In this document: positions 1 through 7,444 of the stretch, one piece after another | How the letters are laid out: each line of letters begins with the position of its first letter | How positions within the stretch are numbered: position 1 is the first letter of the stretch | Assembly (NCBI GenBank): GCA_051657715.1 | Contig: JBOFLF010000105.1 | Location: 8,232-72,231, forward strand | DNA: 64,000 nucleotides | Reading direction: 5' to 3' | Source of the DNA: JBOFBH01 sp051657715 | GTDB taxonomy: Bacteria; Actinomycetota; Actinomycetes; Actinomycetales; Angustibacteraceae | Program-made: the position numbers and the translations under genes | Notes under the pieces: model-generated | Database searches by the model: none | The model's input: only the letters and a program-made list of their open reading frames with translations | What the model was told of the DNA's origin: nothing

Positions 1-72
1 CAGCCTCGGCCCCGGTCCATCCTCGACGACCCCCTCAGGCCCGGCACGTTCCGCGTCCCCGACGGGGACTGA
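1..72 (+). CDS. C-terminal end of a gene cut by the window edge
   Basis: The first 23 codons read as an open frame ending in TGA at 70-72 (last residues TFRVPDGD). Nothing in this short tail identifies a family. It is called only because the frame is open from the window edge and a plausible small gene follows. It could be a chance open frame. Confidence 0.35.
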   Translation, partial: QPRPRSILDDPLRPGTFRVPDGD

Positions 73-225
73 GGCACAGGTGACATCGCGCTGACGGCGG
101 ACCAGGCGGGTGATCCGTACGGGAGGTTCGGACCGGGGTCGCGGTAAGGATTTGGTCAAGTGTCGGAAAGGAGAACCGCCGCTGCGTAGGCTCCTGCAGG
201 CAGACACAGGGAGAGGGAACGGTGC

Positions 226-375
226 ATGAGCCACCCCGATGACGTCCTGCGGGACGCGCCGCTAGAAGACGAGATCGTCCTGGTCGGGGATCTCGTCGTC
301 GCGGCCACCTCGCACGACGGTCCGTTGACCGACGCCGAGATCGACCAAGCGCTCGGTGTCGCCACCGCCAGCTGA
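226..375 (+). CDS. small acidic protein (49 aa), function unknown
   Basis: ATG at 226 follows a purine-rich GAGAGGGAAC at 211-220, which is a plausible ribosome binding site. The 49-residue product is strongly acidic (starts MSHPDDVLRDAPLEDEIVLV) with no membrane segment or cysteine. It is convergent with the second pstB gene, 59 nt away. I do not recognise the family. Support comes from the RBS, coding-like composition and a well-ordered acidic pattern, not homology. Confidence 0.5.
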   Translation: MSHPDDVLRDAPLEDEIVLVGDLVVAATSHDGPLTDAEIDQALGVATAS

Positions 376-434
376 CCTGCTGCGCCGACACCAGCTGATC
401 CACCGCGGATGGCGACCGCGCAGGTATCTGACGA

Positions 435-1211
435 TCAGCCGAAGCGCCCGCAGATGTAGTCCTCGGTGGCCTGCTCGCTCGGGTTGCTGAAGATCTTCTG
501 GGTGTCGTCCATCTCGATCAGCCGACCCGGCCTGCTCTGGCCGGCCAGGGAGAAGAACGCGGTGCGGTCAGAGACCCGTGCCGCCTGCTGCATGTTGTGG
601 GTGACGATGACGATCGTGTACTGCTCCTTGAACGCGCCCACCAGGTCTTCGATCGCCAGCGTGGAGATCGGGTCCAGCGCCGAGCACGGCTCGTCCATCA
701 GCAGCACCTGGGGCTCGACGGCGATGGCCCGGGCGATGCACAGCCGCTGCTGCTGACCACCGGACAGCGTTCCCGCCGGCTCCTTGAGCCGGTCCTTCAG
801 CTCGTCCCACAGGTTGGCGACGCGCAGCGACGTCTCGACGACCTCCTCGAGCGGGCGGGGCGAGCGCCGGCCGCTGAGCTTCCACCCCGCCACCACGTTG
901 TGCTGCACCGAGCGCGAGGGGAACGGGTTGGGTCGCTGGAAGACCATGCCGACGACCCGGCGGACCGCCACCGGGTCGACGTCGCGGTCGTACAGCTCCC
1001 GGTCGTCGAGCATCACCGAGCCGTGGACCCGGCCGCCGGGGATGATCTCGTGCATCCGGTTGAGGCTGCGCAACAGAGTGGACTTGCCGCACCCGGACGG
1101 CCCGATGAACGCGGTCACCGCACGAGGCTCGATCGTCATGGTGACGTCCTCGACGGCCTTGAACGCGTGGTAGTAGAGGCTGAGGTCCTTGACGTCGATG
1201 CGCTTGGCCAT
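435..1211 (-). CDS. pstB: phosphate ABC transporter ATP-binding protein PstB (second copy)
   Basis: A 258-aa cytoplasmic ATPase that powers phosphate import through PstC/PstA. It has Walker A GPSGCGKST near residue 38, the Q-loop region GMVFQRPNPFP, the ABC signature LSGGQQQRLCIARA, and Walker B VLLMDEPCSALDP, followed by the H-loop in IVIVTHNMQQAARV. Length is usual for PstB. It is the last gene of the minus-strand pst operon, 31 nt after a second pstB (1243-2199). The two share the same C-terminal SEQATEDYI-GRFG signature. The tandem pair may be a duplication with one ATPase working under different conditions, or a heteromeric pair. Assignment to PstB is secure; the division of labour is unknown. 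Confidence 0.95.
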   Translation of the reverse strand: MAKRIDVKDLSLYYHAFKAVEDVTMTIEPRAVTAFIGPSGCGKSTLLRSLNRMHEIIPGGRVHGSVMLDDRELYDRDVDPVAVRRVVGMVFQRPNPFPSRSVQHNVVAGWKLSGRRSPRPLEEVVETSLRVANLWDELKDRLKEPAGTLSGGQQQRLCIARAIAVEPQVLLMDEPCSALDPISTLAIEDLVGAFKEQYTIVIVTHNMQQAARVSDRTAFFSLAGQSRPGRLIEMDDTQKIFSNPSEQATEDYICGRFG

Positions 1212-1242
1212 GATCTTCCGAGGCCGGTCCGATCAGCTGACC

Positions 1243-2199
1243 TCAGCCGAACCGGCCGGAGATGTAGTCCTCGGTGGCCTGCTCGCTCGGGTTGCTGAAG
1301 ATCCTGCTGGTGAGGTCGAACTCGACCAGCTCGCCCGTGCGGTCCCCCGAGCCTTCCGCGGCCTTGGCGGTGAAGAACGCCGTCCGGTCAGCGATCCGCG
1401 CGGCCTGTTGCATGTTGTGGGTCACGATGATGATCGTGTAGTCCTCCGCCAGCTGGGTCATCAGGTCCTCGATGCGCGAGGTGGCGATCGGGTCCAGCGC
1501 CGAGCACGGCTCGTCCATCAGGATGACCTCGGGTCGCACGGCGATGGTCCGGGCGATGCACAGCCGCTGCTGCTGGCCACCGGACAGGCTGTACGCGGAC
1601 TGCTTGAGCTTGTCCTTCACCTCGTCCCACAGGGCCGCGCCGCGCAGCGCGCCCTCTACCAGGCCGTCCATGCTGTCGACCCTCATGCCGGTGACTTTGG
1701 GCCCGTAGGCGACGTTGTCGTAGATCGACTTCGGGAACGGGTTCGGCTTCTGGAACACCATGCCGATCTGCCGCCGGACCTCGATCGGGTCGACGTCCGG
1801 GCCGTACATGTCCTGCCCGTGGTACGTGATGGAGCCGGTCACCCGAGCTCCGGGGATCAGGTCGTTCATCCGGTTCAGCGCCCGCAGCACCGTGGACTTC
1901 CCGCACCCCGACGGTCCGATCATCGCGGTGATCTCGTGCCGGCCGTAGACCAAGGAGACGTTGGAGACCGCCTTGAAGGCGCCGTAGAAGATGTCCACGC
2001 CGGTGCACTCGATCACCGGCGTCGGGGTGCCGAGCCCCTGGTCGCGTGCGGCGCGCCCAGCCTGTGCGGGGTGGGCCTGGTCCACGTCGATCCGGACTGT
2101 GGTCGGGGCTGCCTCGGTCATCGGTCGTCCAGTCTGCCCGGGCGCCGCGGCGCTGTCCGTCGTCTCGGTCGTCGTCTGGGCCGTCATGTCGGCTGACAC
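1243..2199 (-). CDS. pstB: phosphate ABC transporter ATP-binding protein PstB (first copy)
   Basis: A 318-aa PstB with Walker A GPSGCGKST, FQKPNPFP Q-loop, signature LSGGQQQRLCIARTIA, and Walker B VILMDEPCSALDP. It carries about 50 extra N-terminal residues, rich in Thr/Ala, before the ATPase fold starts near IECTGVDIFYGAF. That leader is poor in conserved features, so an internal start (for example Met5) is possible. The first codon lies 1 nt beyond the pstA stop, indicating translational coupling. Its closest relative in the window is the adjacent second pstB. Confidence 0.94.
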   Translation of the reverse strand: MSADMTAQTTTETTDSAAAPGQTGRPMTEAAPTTVRIDVDQAHPAQAGRAARDQGLGTPTPVIECTGVDIFYGAFKAVSNVSLVYGRHEITAMIGPSGCGKSTVLRALNRMNDLIPGARVTGSITYHGQDMYGPDVDPIEVRRQIGMVFQKPNPFPKSIYDNVAYGPKVTGMRVDSMDGLVEGALRGAALWDEVKDKLKQSAYSLSGGQQQRLCIARTIAVRPEVILMDEPCSALDPIATSRIEDLMTQLAEDYTIIIVTHNMQQAARIADRTAFFTAKAAEGSGDRTGELVEFDLTSRIFSNPSEQATEDYISGRFG

Positions 2200-2200
2200 G

Positions 2201-3097
2201 TCACCACCGCTTCTGGTAGCGGTTGCGGATGAAGATGGCCACGGCGTTCATGGCGAGCAGGAGCGCGAGCATCAGCACGATGGCCGCGGAGGCGACCTCG
2301 CGGAAAGCCAGCTCGGGGCGGCCGGTCCAGTCGAAGATCTGGATTGGCAGCGTCGTGAAACCGGACAGCAGGCCGTCCGGGTCGTAGGTGACGAAGACCA
2401 GCCCGCCCAGGAGCAGCAGCGGTGCGGCCTCGCCCAACGCACGGGACAGCGCCAGGATGGTGCCGGTCGCCACACCGGGGACCGCGGCCGGGAGCGTCTG
2501 CCGCCAGACGGTCTGCAGGCGGGTCGCCCCGAGAGCCAGCGACCCCTGGCGGATCTCCGCGGGCACCGCGCGCAGCGCCTCCCGGGTCGAGATGATGATG
2601 ACCGGCAGGATCAGCAGCGCCAACGCGATCCCGCCAGCCAGGATCGCCCCCCGCCGCAAGCCGATGGCCAGGGCGAATCCGGCGGTCAGCATGCCGTAGA
2701 TGATCGCAGGGACGGCTGCCAGGTTCTGCAGGTTGACCTCGATCAACCGGTTGTACCACCGGGTGTTGTCGGCGAACTCCTCCAGATAGACCGCGGCGGC
2801 GACGCCGAGCGGGACGGCCAGGACCGCCGTCACGCCGATCACCCACATCGAGCCGAGGATCGCGGCCCGGGCACCGGCCCGCTCGGGCAGCACCTGCGAG
2901 GAGTAGCGGGTGAACAGGTTCGGGTCCAACCGGCCCAGGCCGTCGATGACGGCGTCCACCAACAAGACGGCCAGGCACAGCACCCCGAACGCTAGGGCCA
3001 GCCACAGCGCGACCAGGAACACGATGGACGCGGGGCTGCCGTCCCCATGCCGGTCCGCCTTCAGCGGTCGGGTCGCGACCGAGCCGATGCTCGCCAT
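2201..3097 (-). CDS. pstA: phosphate ABC transporter permease PstA
   Basis: A 298-aa inner-membrane permease with about six hydrophobic segments and the binding-protein-dependent transport (MetI-like) domain. The EAA-type cytoplasmic loop is seen around SLALGATRLQTVWRQTLPAA. Its ATG overlaps the pstC stop (TGATG at 3097) and its stop precedes pstB by 1 nt, so the three genes are translationally coupled. PstA pairs with PstC to form the phosphate channel. Confidence 0.95.
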   Translation of the reverse strand: MASIGSVATRPLKADRHGDGSPASIVFLVALWLALAFGVLCLAVLLVDAVIDGLGRLDPNLFTRYSSQVLPERAGARAAILGSMWVIGVTAVLAVPLGVAAAVYLEEFADNTRWYNRLIEVNLQNLAAVPAIIYGMLTAGFALAIGLRRGAILAGGIALALLILPVIIISTREALRAVPAEIRQGSLALGATRLQTVWRQTLPAAVPGVATGTILALSRALGEAAPLLLLGGLVFVTYDPDGLLSGFTTLPIQIFDWTGRPELAFREVASAAIVLMLALLLAMNAVAIFIRNRYQKRW

Positions 3098-4074
3098 CAG
3101 TACGCCTCCCGGAAGCGCCGGACCAGTCGGATGCTCAGCATGTTCATCACCAGGGTGATCGCGAACAGCAGGAGCCCGACCGCGAACAACGTGTTGTAGG
3201 TCAAGGTGCCGGGCGTGCTCTCGCCGGTGGCGGTCTGTGCGATGAAGCCGGTCATGGTCTGCCCGGCCTGCTGTGGATTGCCCACCACGCGGGCCTGGGT
3301 CCCGGCCGCGAGGGCGACGATCATCGTCTCGCCGACAGCGCGCGACAGTGCGAGCACGATGGACGCCGCGATGCCGGAGATGGCGGCTGGGAAGACCACC
3401 CGCAGCACGGTGCGCATCCGGTTCGCGCCGAGCGCCAACGAGCCGTCCCGCAGCGACTGCGGGACGGCGCTCATCGCGTCTTCGGACAGCGAGGCCACAG
3501 TCGGGATGATCATCACCCCCAGCACCAGTCCGGCGGACAGCACGCTGAACGTGCCGACCCCGAGGCCGAGCACGTCGTTGAGGATGGTGGGGGCGACGAA
3601 GGTGAGCGCGAAGTAGCCGTACACCACGGAGGGGACGCCAGCGAGAATCTCCAGCACCGGCTTGAGCGAAGCCCGCACCCGGCGCGGTGCGTACTCGGAG
3701 AGGTAGATGGCCGCACCGAGGCCGAACGGCACCGCGATCGACAGGCCGATGAGCGTGGTCCAGAAGGTCCCGGTGATCAACGGGAGCACGCCGAAGCTGG
3801 GATCGGCGAATCGCGGTGCCCAGCGAGTGCCGGTGAGGAAGTCGACGACGCTGACCTCGCGGAAGAACTCCAGCGCGGGCAGCAGCAGGGCGGCGACGAT
3901 GCCGCCGGTGACCAGGACCGACAACCCGGCGGCGCCCGCCAACGCGGTCAGCACCACCTGCTCGCCGCGTCGGGCGGACCGCCGCCGGATGGACGGCAGC
4001 CCGGCCGACGCGCCGACGAGCTCCCGGGGACCCGGCCTGCGTGGGTCCCCGGGAGCGAGATCAGTCGTCGCCAC
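3097..4074 (-). CDS. pstC: phosphate ABC transporter permease PstC
   Basis: A 325-aa membrane permease with about six membrane segments, starting with VVLTALAGAAGLSVLVTGGIVAALL. The EAA-type loop is SLALGANRMRTVLRVVFPAA. The N-terminal cytoplasmic part is Pro/Arg-rich. It lies 3 nt downstream of pstS and overlaps pstA by 1 nt, the usual pstSCAB order. Length and arrangement are typical for actinobacterial PstC. Confidence 0.95.
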   Translation of the reverse strand: MATTDLAPGDPRRPGPRELVGASAGLPSIRRRSARRGEQVVLTALAGAAGLSVLVTGGIVAALLLPALEFFREVSVVDFLTGTRWAPRFADPSFGVLPLITGTFWTTLIGLSIAVPFGLGAAIYLSEYAPRRVRASLKPVLEILAGVPSVVYGYFALTFVAPTILNDVLGLGVGTFSVLSAGLVLGVMIIPTVASLSEDAMSAVPQSLRDGSLALGANRMRTVLRVVFPAAISGIAASIVLALSRAVGETMIVALAAGTQARVVGNPQQAGQTMTGFIAQTATGESTPGTLTYNTLFAVGLLLFAITLVMNMLSIRLVRRFREAY

Positions 4075-4077
4075 GGC

Positions 4078-5040
4078 TCAGCGGATGCCCGCAGCGGCGG
4101 TCTGGAGCTCGGTCTGCTGCTGCTGGTTGAGCGGGATGAACTTCGCTGCCGTGGTGGCCTGCGCGTCGTTCTTCGCGTACCAGTCGACGAACGCCTTCAC
4201 CTGCGGCTTGCTGGTGTACGCCTTGTTCGACACGTAGATGTAGAGCGGTCGCGACAACGGCTTATAGCTGCCGTCCTGCGCTGACTGCGGGCTCGGCGCC
4301 ACGCACCCGTCACCGGCGTCCACCTGCACCGCCTTCAGCTTGTCGGCGTTCTCCTCGAAGTACGAGAAGCCAAGGTAGCCGAGCGTGGTGGCCGAGCCAC
4401 TGACACCCTGCACCGTGACGTTGTCGTCCTCGGATGCGTTGTAGTCGCTTCGGCTCGCCCCCTCTTCACCGGTGATCTCCTCGGTGAAGTAGTCGAACGT
4501 GCCGGAGTCGGTGCCGGGACCATACAGCTCGATCGGCTCCTTCGGCAGGTCTGCGTTCACCTGGTCCCAGGTCTTGACCTTGCCCTCGGCGGCTGGGTTC
4601 CACAGCTTCTTCAGCTCGGCCGTGGTGAGGCAGGTGAGGAACGAGTTCTCCTTGGAGGTGACGATGGTCAGGGCATCGGTGGCTACCCGCAGCTGCGTGT
4701 AGGTGACGCCGTTCTTCTCGCAGAGCTTGATCTCGTCTTCCTCGATCTCACGGGAGGCGTTGGAGATGTCTGTCTGACCCTGGCAGAACTTCTCGAAGCC
4801 GCCGCCGGTGCCGGAGGTGCCGACCGACACGTTCACGCCGGCGTTCTCCTCCTTGAACAACTCGCCAGCAGCTCCGGTGAGCGGCCCGACCGTCGATGAA
4901 CCGTCGACCAGCACCTCGCCGCTTACACCACTGGTTCCGCCAGACCCGCCCTCGGTCTCGTTGTCTCCACCGCAGGCGGTCAGGGCGAGAGCGCCCACCA
5001 CGGCCACCGCAGTCAGGCGACCCATCCGCTTCATGGTCAC
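4078..5040 (-). CDS. pstS: phosphate-binding lipoprotein PstS
   Basis: A 320-aa extracytoplasmic phosphate receptor. The N-terminus is a lipoprotein signal (lipobox LTAC, lipidated Cys23), followed by a Gly/Ser-rich spacer. Phosphate-contact motifs typical of PstS are visible: DGSSTVGPL near the mature start, SGTGGGFEKFC, and GTDSGTFDYF. It heads the pst operon, and a PHO-box-like pair of 11-bp repeats lies about 90-110 nt upstream (5128-5149). Confidence 0.96.
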   Translation of the reverse strand: MTMKRMGRLTAVAVVGALALTACGGDNETEGGSGGTSGVSGEVLVDGSSTVGPLTGAAGELFKEENAGVNVSVGTSGTGGGFEKFCQGQTDISNASREIEEDEIKLCEKNGVTYTQLRVATDALTIVTSKENSFLTCLTTAELKKLWNPAAEGKVKTWDQVNADLPKEPIELYGPGTDSGTFDYFTEEITGEEGASRSDYNASEDDNVTVQGVSGSATTLGYLGFSYFEENADKLKAVQVDAGDGCVAPSPQSAQDGSYKPLSRPLYIYVSNKAYTSKPQVKAFVDWYAKNDAQATTAAKFIPLNQQQQTELQTAAAGIR

Positions 5041-5094
5041 GTGTCGTCCGTTTCTCGCAGAGGTATCAGCGCCGCGGTCGCTGCGCCACCGGCG

Positions 5095-5100
5095 AGGGTA
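5095..5100 (-). promoter_or_regulatory. candidate -10 box of the pst operon
   Basis: Read on the minus strand, TACCCT lies 55 nt before the pstS start and about 28 nt downstream of the PHO-box-like repeats. It resembles an actinobacterial TAnnnT -10 element. No clear -35 is seen, which fits activator-dependent transcription. Confidence 0.35.
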
Positions 5101-5127
5101 GGCGGGACCGGTGACGTGGCGGCCCGG

Positions 5128-5149
5128 CCCGGGTGAACGGGGGATGAAT
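5128..5149 (-). promoter_or_regulatory. PHO-box-like direct repeat upstream of pstS
   Basis: Minus strand: ATTCATCCCCC then GTTCACCCGGG, two adjacent 11-bp units. The second matches the Streptomyces PHO-box unit G(G/T)TCAYYYR(G/C)G at all 11 positions; the first is degenerate. A further GTTCACC lies at 5198-5204. A PhoP/RegX3-type regulator is expected to bind, and regX3 itself is at 32424-33110. Confidence 0.6.
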
Positions 5150-5336
5150 GACCACCGGCGGTCTGGAAGCTACTTGCGGGCGCCCCGGCGTGCATGAGGT
5201 GAACGAACTAAGCCCGAGCAGAGGATCGTCGTGGCTGGCCCGGTGACTGCGGCGGAAGGCGCTTTTCGGCGATCACTGGCCAGTCAGGGTCGACACCAGC
5301 TGCGACGACCTCGTGTAGTGGACGCAGACATCCAGC

Positions 5337-6254
5337 ATGTCTGATGCTCCAGCGATGAGCACTTCTTCCGGGCGTGTGCCGGTCGCGGTGGGACGACGTG
5401 CTCCGTCGGCGGTTTCGGGCGCTGCCCTGGCGCTGCTGTCGATGAGCTGTGTGCAAATCGGAGCGGCCGCGTCGGTCGGTCAGTTCGACCGGTTGGGAGT
5501 GGCCGGGACCACCTGGCTTCGGCTGGTCTGGGCTGCCCTGGTGTTCGTCCTGCTGGTTCGTCCGTGGCGGTTGGCGCTCTCCCGCGCGGCCTGGTCGGCC
5601 GCCGTCCGGCTCGGTGTGGTGTCCGCTGGACTGACCCTGACGTTCTTCCAGGCGGTTGAGCGGCTGCCGCTCGGCACGGCGGTGGCGCTGGAGTTCCTCG
5701 GCCCGCTGACGGTCGCCGTGGTGGCAGCGCGTCGCCGCGCGGCGCTGGTATGGCCGGTCCTCGCACTCGCGGGGGTGCTGGCCCTGACCCGGCCGTGGAC
5801 GCCGGACGTCCCGATAGCTGGGGTGGGGTGGGCGCTGGCCGCCGCTGGCTGCTGGGCCGCCTACATCGTGCTCACCCAGCGCGTCGGGGACGTGTTGCCC
5901 GGGTTGGCTGGTCTGGCGGTGAGCATGCCGGTCGCCGCGGTCTGCGCCATGCCATGGGGTTTGCCGCAGGCAGGGCCGCAGCTGGATGTCCGGGCGCTGG
6001 TGGTCACGGCGGGGTTGGCGGTGCTGCTGCCGATCCTGCCGTGGGCCGCCGAGCTGGTGGCGTTGCGGCGGCTGTCGTCGGGGGCGTTCGCGGTGCTGAT
6101 GTGCTTGGAGCCGGCGATCGGCACCGTGATCGGGGCGTTGGTGCTCGCCCAGGCTCCGCAGCCGGTCCAGGCCCTCGGCGTGGCGCTCGTGATGGTCGCC
6201 GGGATCGGCGCCACCCGTAGCGGCGCCCGGCGCACCCCTGAGGCGCGCCCCTGA
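5337..6254 (+). CDS. EamA/RhtA-like transporter
   Basis: A 305-aa integral membrane protein with about ten hydrophobic segments arranged as two EamA repeats, resembling the RhtA threonine/homoserine exporter group. The SMSCVQIGAAASVGQF start and LRLVWAALVFVLLVRP segment are typical of that group. The last helix ends in a short Arg/Pro tail. It is divergent from pstS across about 300 nt. Start chosen at ATG 5337; Met7 is also possible. The substrate is inferred from the family only. Confidence 0.85.
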   Translation: MSDAPAMSTSSGRVPVAVGRRAPSAVSGAALALLSMSCVQIGAAASVGQFDRLGVAGTTWLRLVWAALVFVLLVRPWRLALSRAAWSAAVRLGVVSAGLTLTFFQAVERLPLGTAVALEFLGPLTVAVVAARRRAALVWPVLALAGVLALTRPWTPDVPIAGVGWALAAAGCWAAYIVLTQRVGDVLPGLAGLAVSMPVAAVCAMPWGLPQAGPQLDVRALVVTAGLAVLLPILPWAAELVALRRLSSGAFAVLMCLEPAIGTVIGALVLAQAPQPVQALGVALVMVAGIGATRSGARRTPEARP

Positions 6255-6331
6255 GGACGAGAACCCCACAGTCGTTGCGTGTGACATCGACGCGCAGCGC
6301 GATCGTCTTCCTGGGTTGGCGTGAGGCGGGC

Positions 6332-7444
6332 TCAGCGGCCGTGGCGCTCGACGGCGACCAGCCGGGCGCTCCGCCCGGTACCGCGAATATGTGCGACCAA
6401 CATCTCGCCCTTTACCAGACCAGGACCCGAAGACTCCAGCAAGGCGTCCCGGACGTCGTCCGCGGCGTGGGCGGCGAGCCGGCCGAGTACCGTCGGCAGC
6501 ACCGGCCGGTGGGTGCACAGCGCCATCGGCTCGCCGCGGGCCAGTGCCTTATCCACCAGTGTGGCGGTGCGCTCCGGCCGGATCCTGAATTCCTCCTCGC
6601 TCAAGCTGCGCTTCGTGGACAGCGCTCGACCGGCGTGCGCGGCGTACGGGCGCAGCGTGTCGACGCACCGCGCGGAGCCCGACGTCACCAGGCTGCGGGG
6701 TGCGTAGGCGGCGAGCGTCGGCACTAGCGTCATAGCCTGTAGCCGGCCCCGCTCATCGAGCGGGCGCTGGTGATCATCGGTGCTGGTCCACTGCTGACGG
6801 GGAACCGTCCGGGCGTGTCGGATCACCAGCAGCGGCCAGGTGTCGAGCAGGCCGATCTGCCACAGCTCGTGCAGTCGCTCCAGCTGAGCGCGATCGCGGG
6901 CGTAGTCCAGCCGGGCATGCGCCCGGTCTGGTTCCAGCCACGCGATCTGGTCGACTTCCAGGGCCTGGCCGGCCTGGGCCTTTCGACCGTTCACGTGCGA
7001 GCTCTTGCGGTCTTTCGCCGGCGGCGCCAATCGCGAGCGTGGCGATGGCTGCGCGTCGTCGATCCGGGCCGCCCAGTAGCGCACCACCTTCAACCGGATC
7101 GTGCCGCGCATGGTCACGTGATAGCAGGCCTGCGGGAGCGGGACACCGAGTCGCACCGCAAGCTTGGTCTCCTCCCGGGTCTCTCGGACCGCTGCCGCCG
7201 GCCAGGACTCCGCTGGCTCCAGCTTTCCCTTGGGCCAGGACCAGTCGTCGTAGCGAGGGCGGTGCACCAGGGCGACCTCGAGCCGGCCGTCCCGCAGCCG
7301 CCAGGGCAGCACACCCGCGGACCGAACCCCCCTGTCGTCGGGCAGCTCGTCGGTCAGGACGTTCGGCTGATCCGCGGGCTGATCATCGGGTTGATCGAGA
7401 GGCGCGATCGTCGTGGATCGTCTCGCCTTACCGACGGCGGGCAC
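6332..7444 (-). CDS. mutT1: MutT1-like Nudix hydrolase with C-terminal histidine phosphatase domain
   Basis: A two-domain protein. The Nudix domain has the box G-x5-E-x7-RE-x2-EE (GKLEPAESW ... RETREETKL). The histidine phosphatase-like domain has LLVIRHART near the middle and a late CTHRPVLP. This architecture matches mycobacterial MutT1, which cleans up 8-oxo-dGTP/8-oxo-GTP and diadenosine polyphosphates. It lies directly after ppk as in M. tuberculosis (ppk1-mutT1). I chose GTG at 7444 (overlapping ppk by 17 nt, about 370 aa) because the longer upstream frame is only antisense or overlap of ppk. No good start lies closer to the Nudix domain. Confidence 0.88.
   Translation of the reverse strand: MPAVGKARRSTTIAPLDQPDDQPADQPNVLTDELPDDRGVRSAGVLPWRLRDGRLEVALVHRPRYDDWSWPKGKLEPAESWPAAAVRETREETKLAVRLGVPLPQACYHVTMRGTIRLKVVRYWAARIDDAQPSPRSRLAPPAKDRKSSHVNGRKAQAGQALEVDQIAWLEPDRAHARLDYARDRAQLERLHELWQIGLLDTWPLLVIRHARTVPRQQWTSTDDHQRPLDERGRLQAMTLVPTLAAYAPRSLVTSGSARCVDTLRPYAAHAGRALSTKRSLSEEEFRIRPERTATLVDKALARGEPMALCTHRPVLPTVLGRLAAHAADDVRDALLESSGPGLVKGEMLVAHIRGTGRSARLVAVERHGR

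Noticed and set aside
5208..6518. Minus-strand frame opposite the EamA transporter
   Set aside because: Arg/Pro/His-rich low-complexity product, antisense to a clear ten-helix transporter gene.
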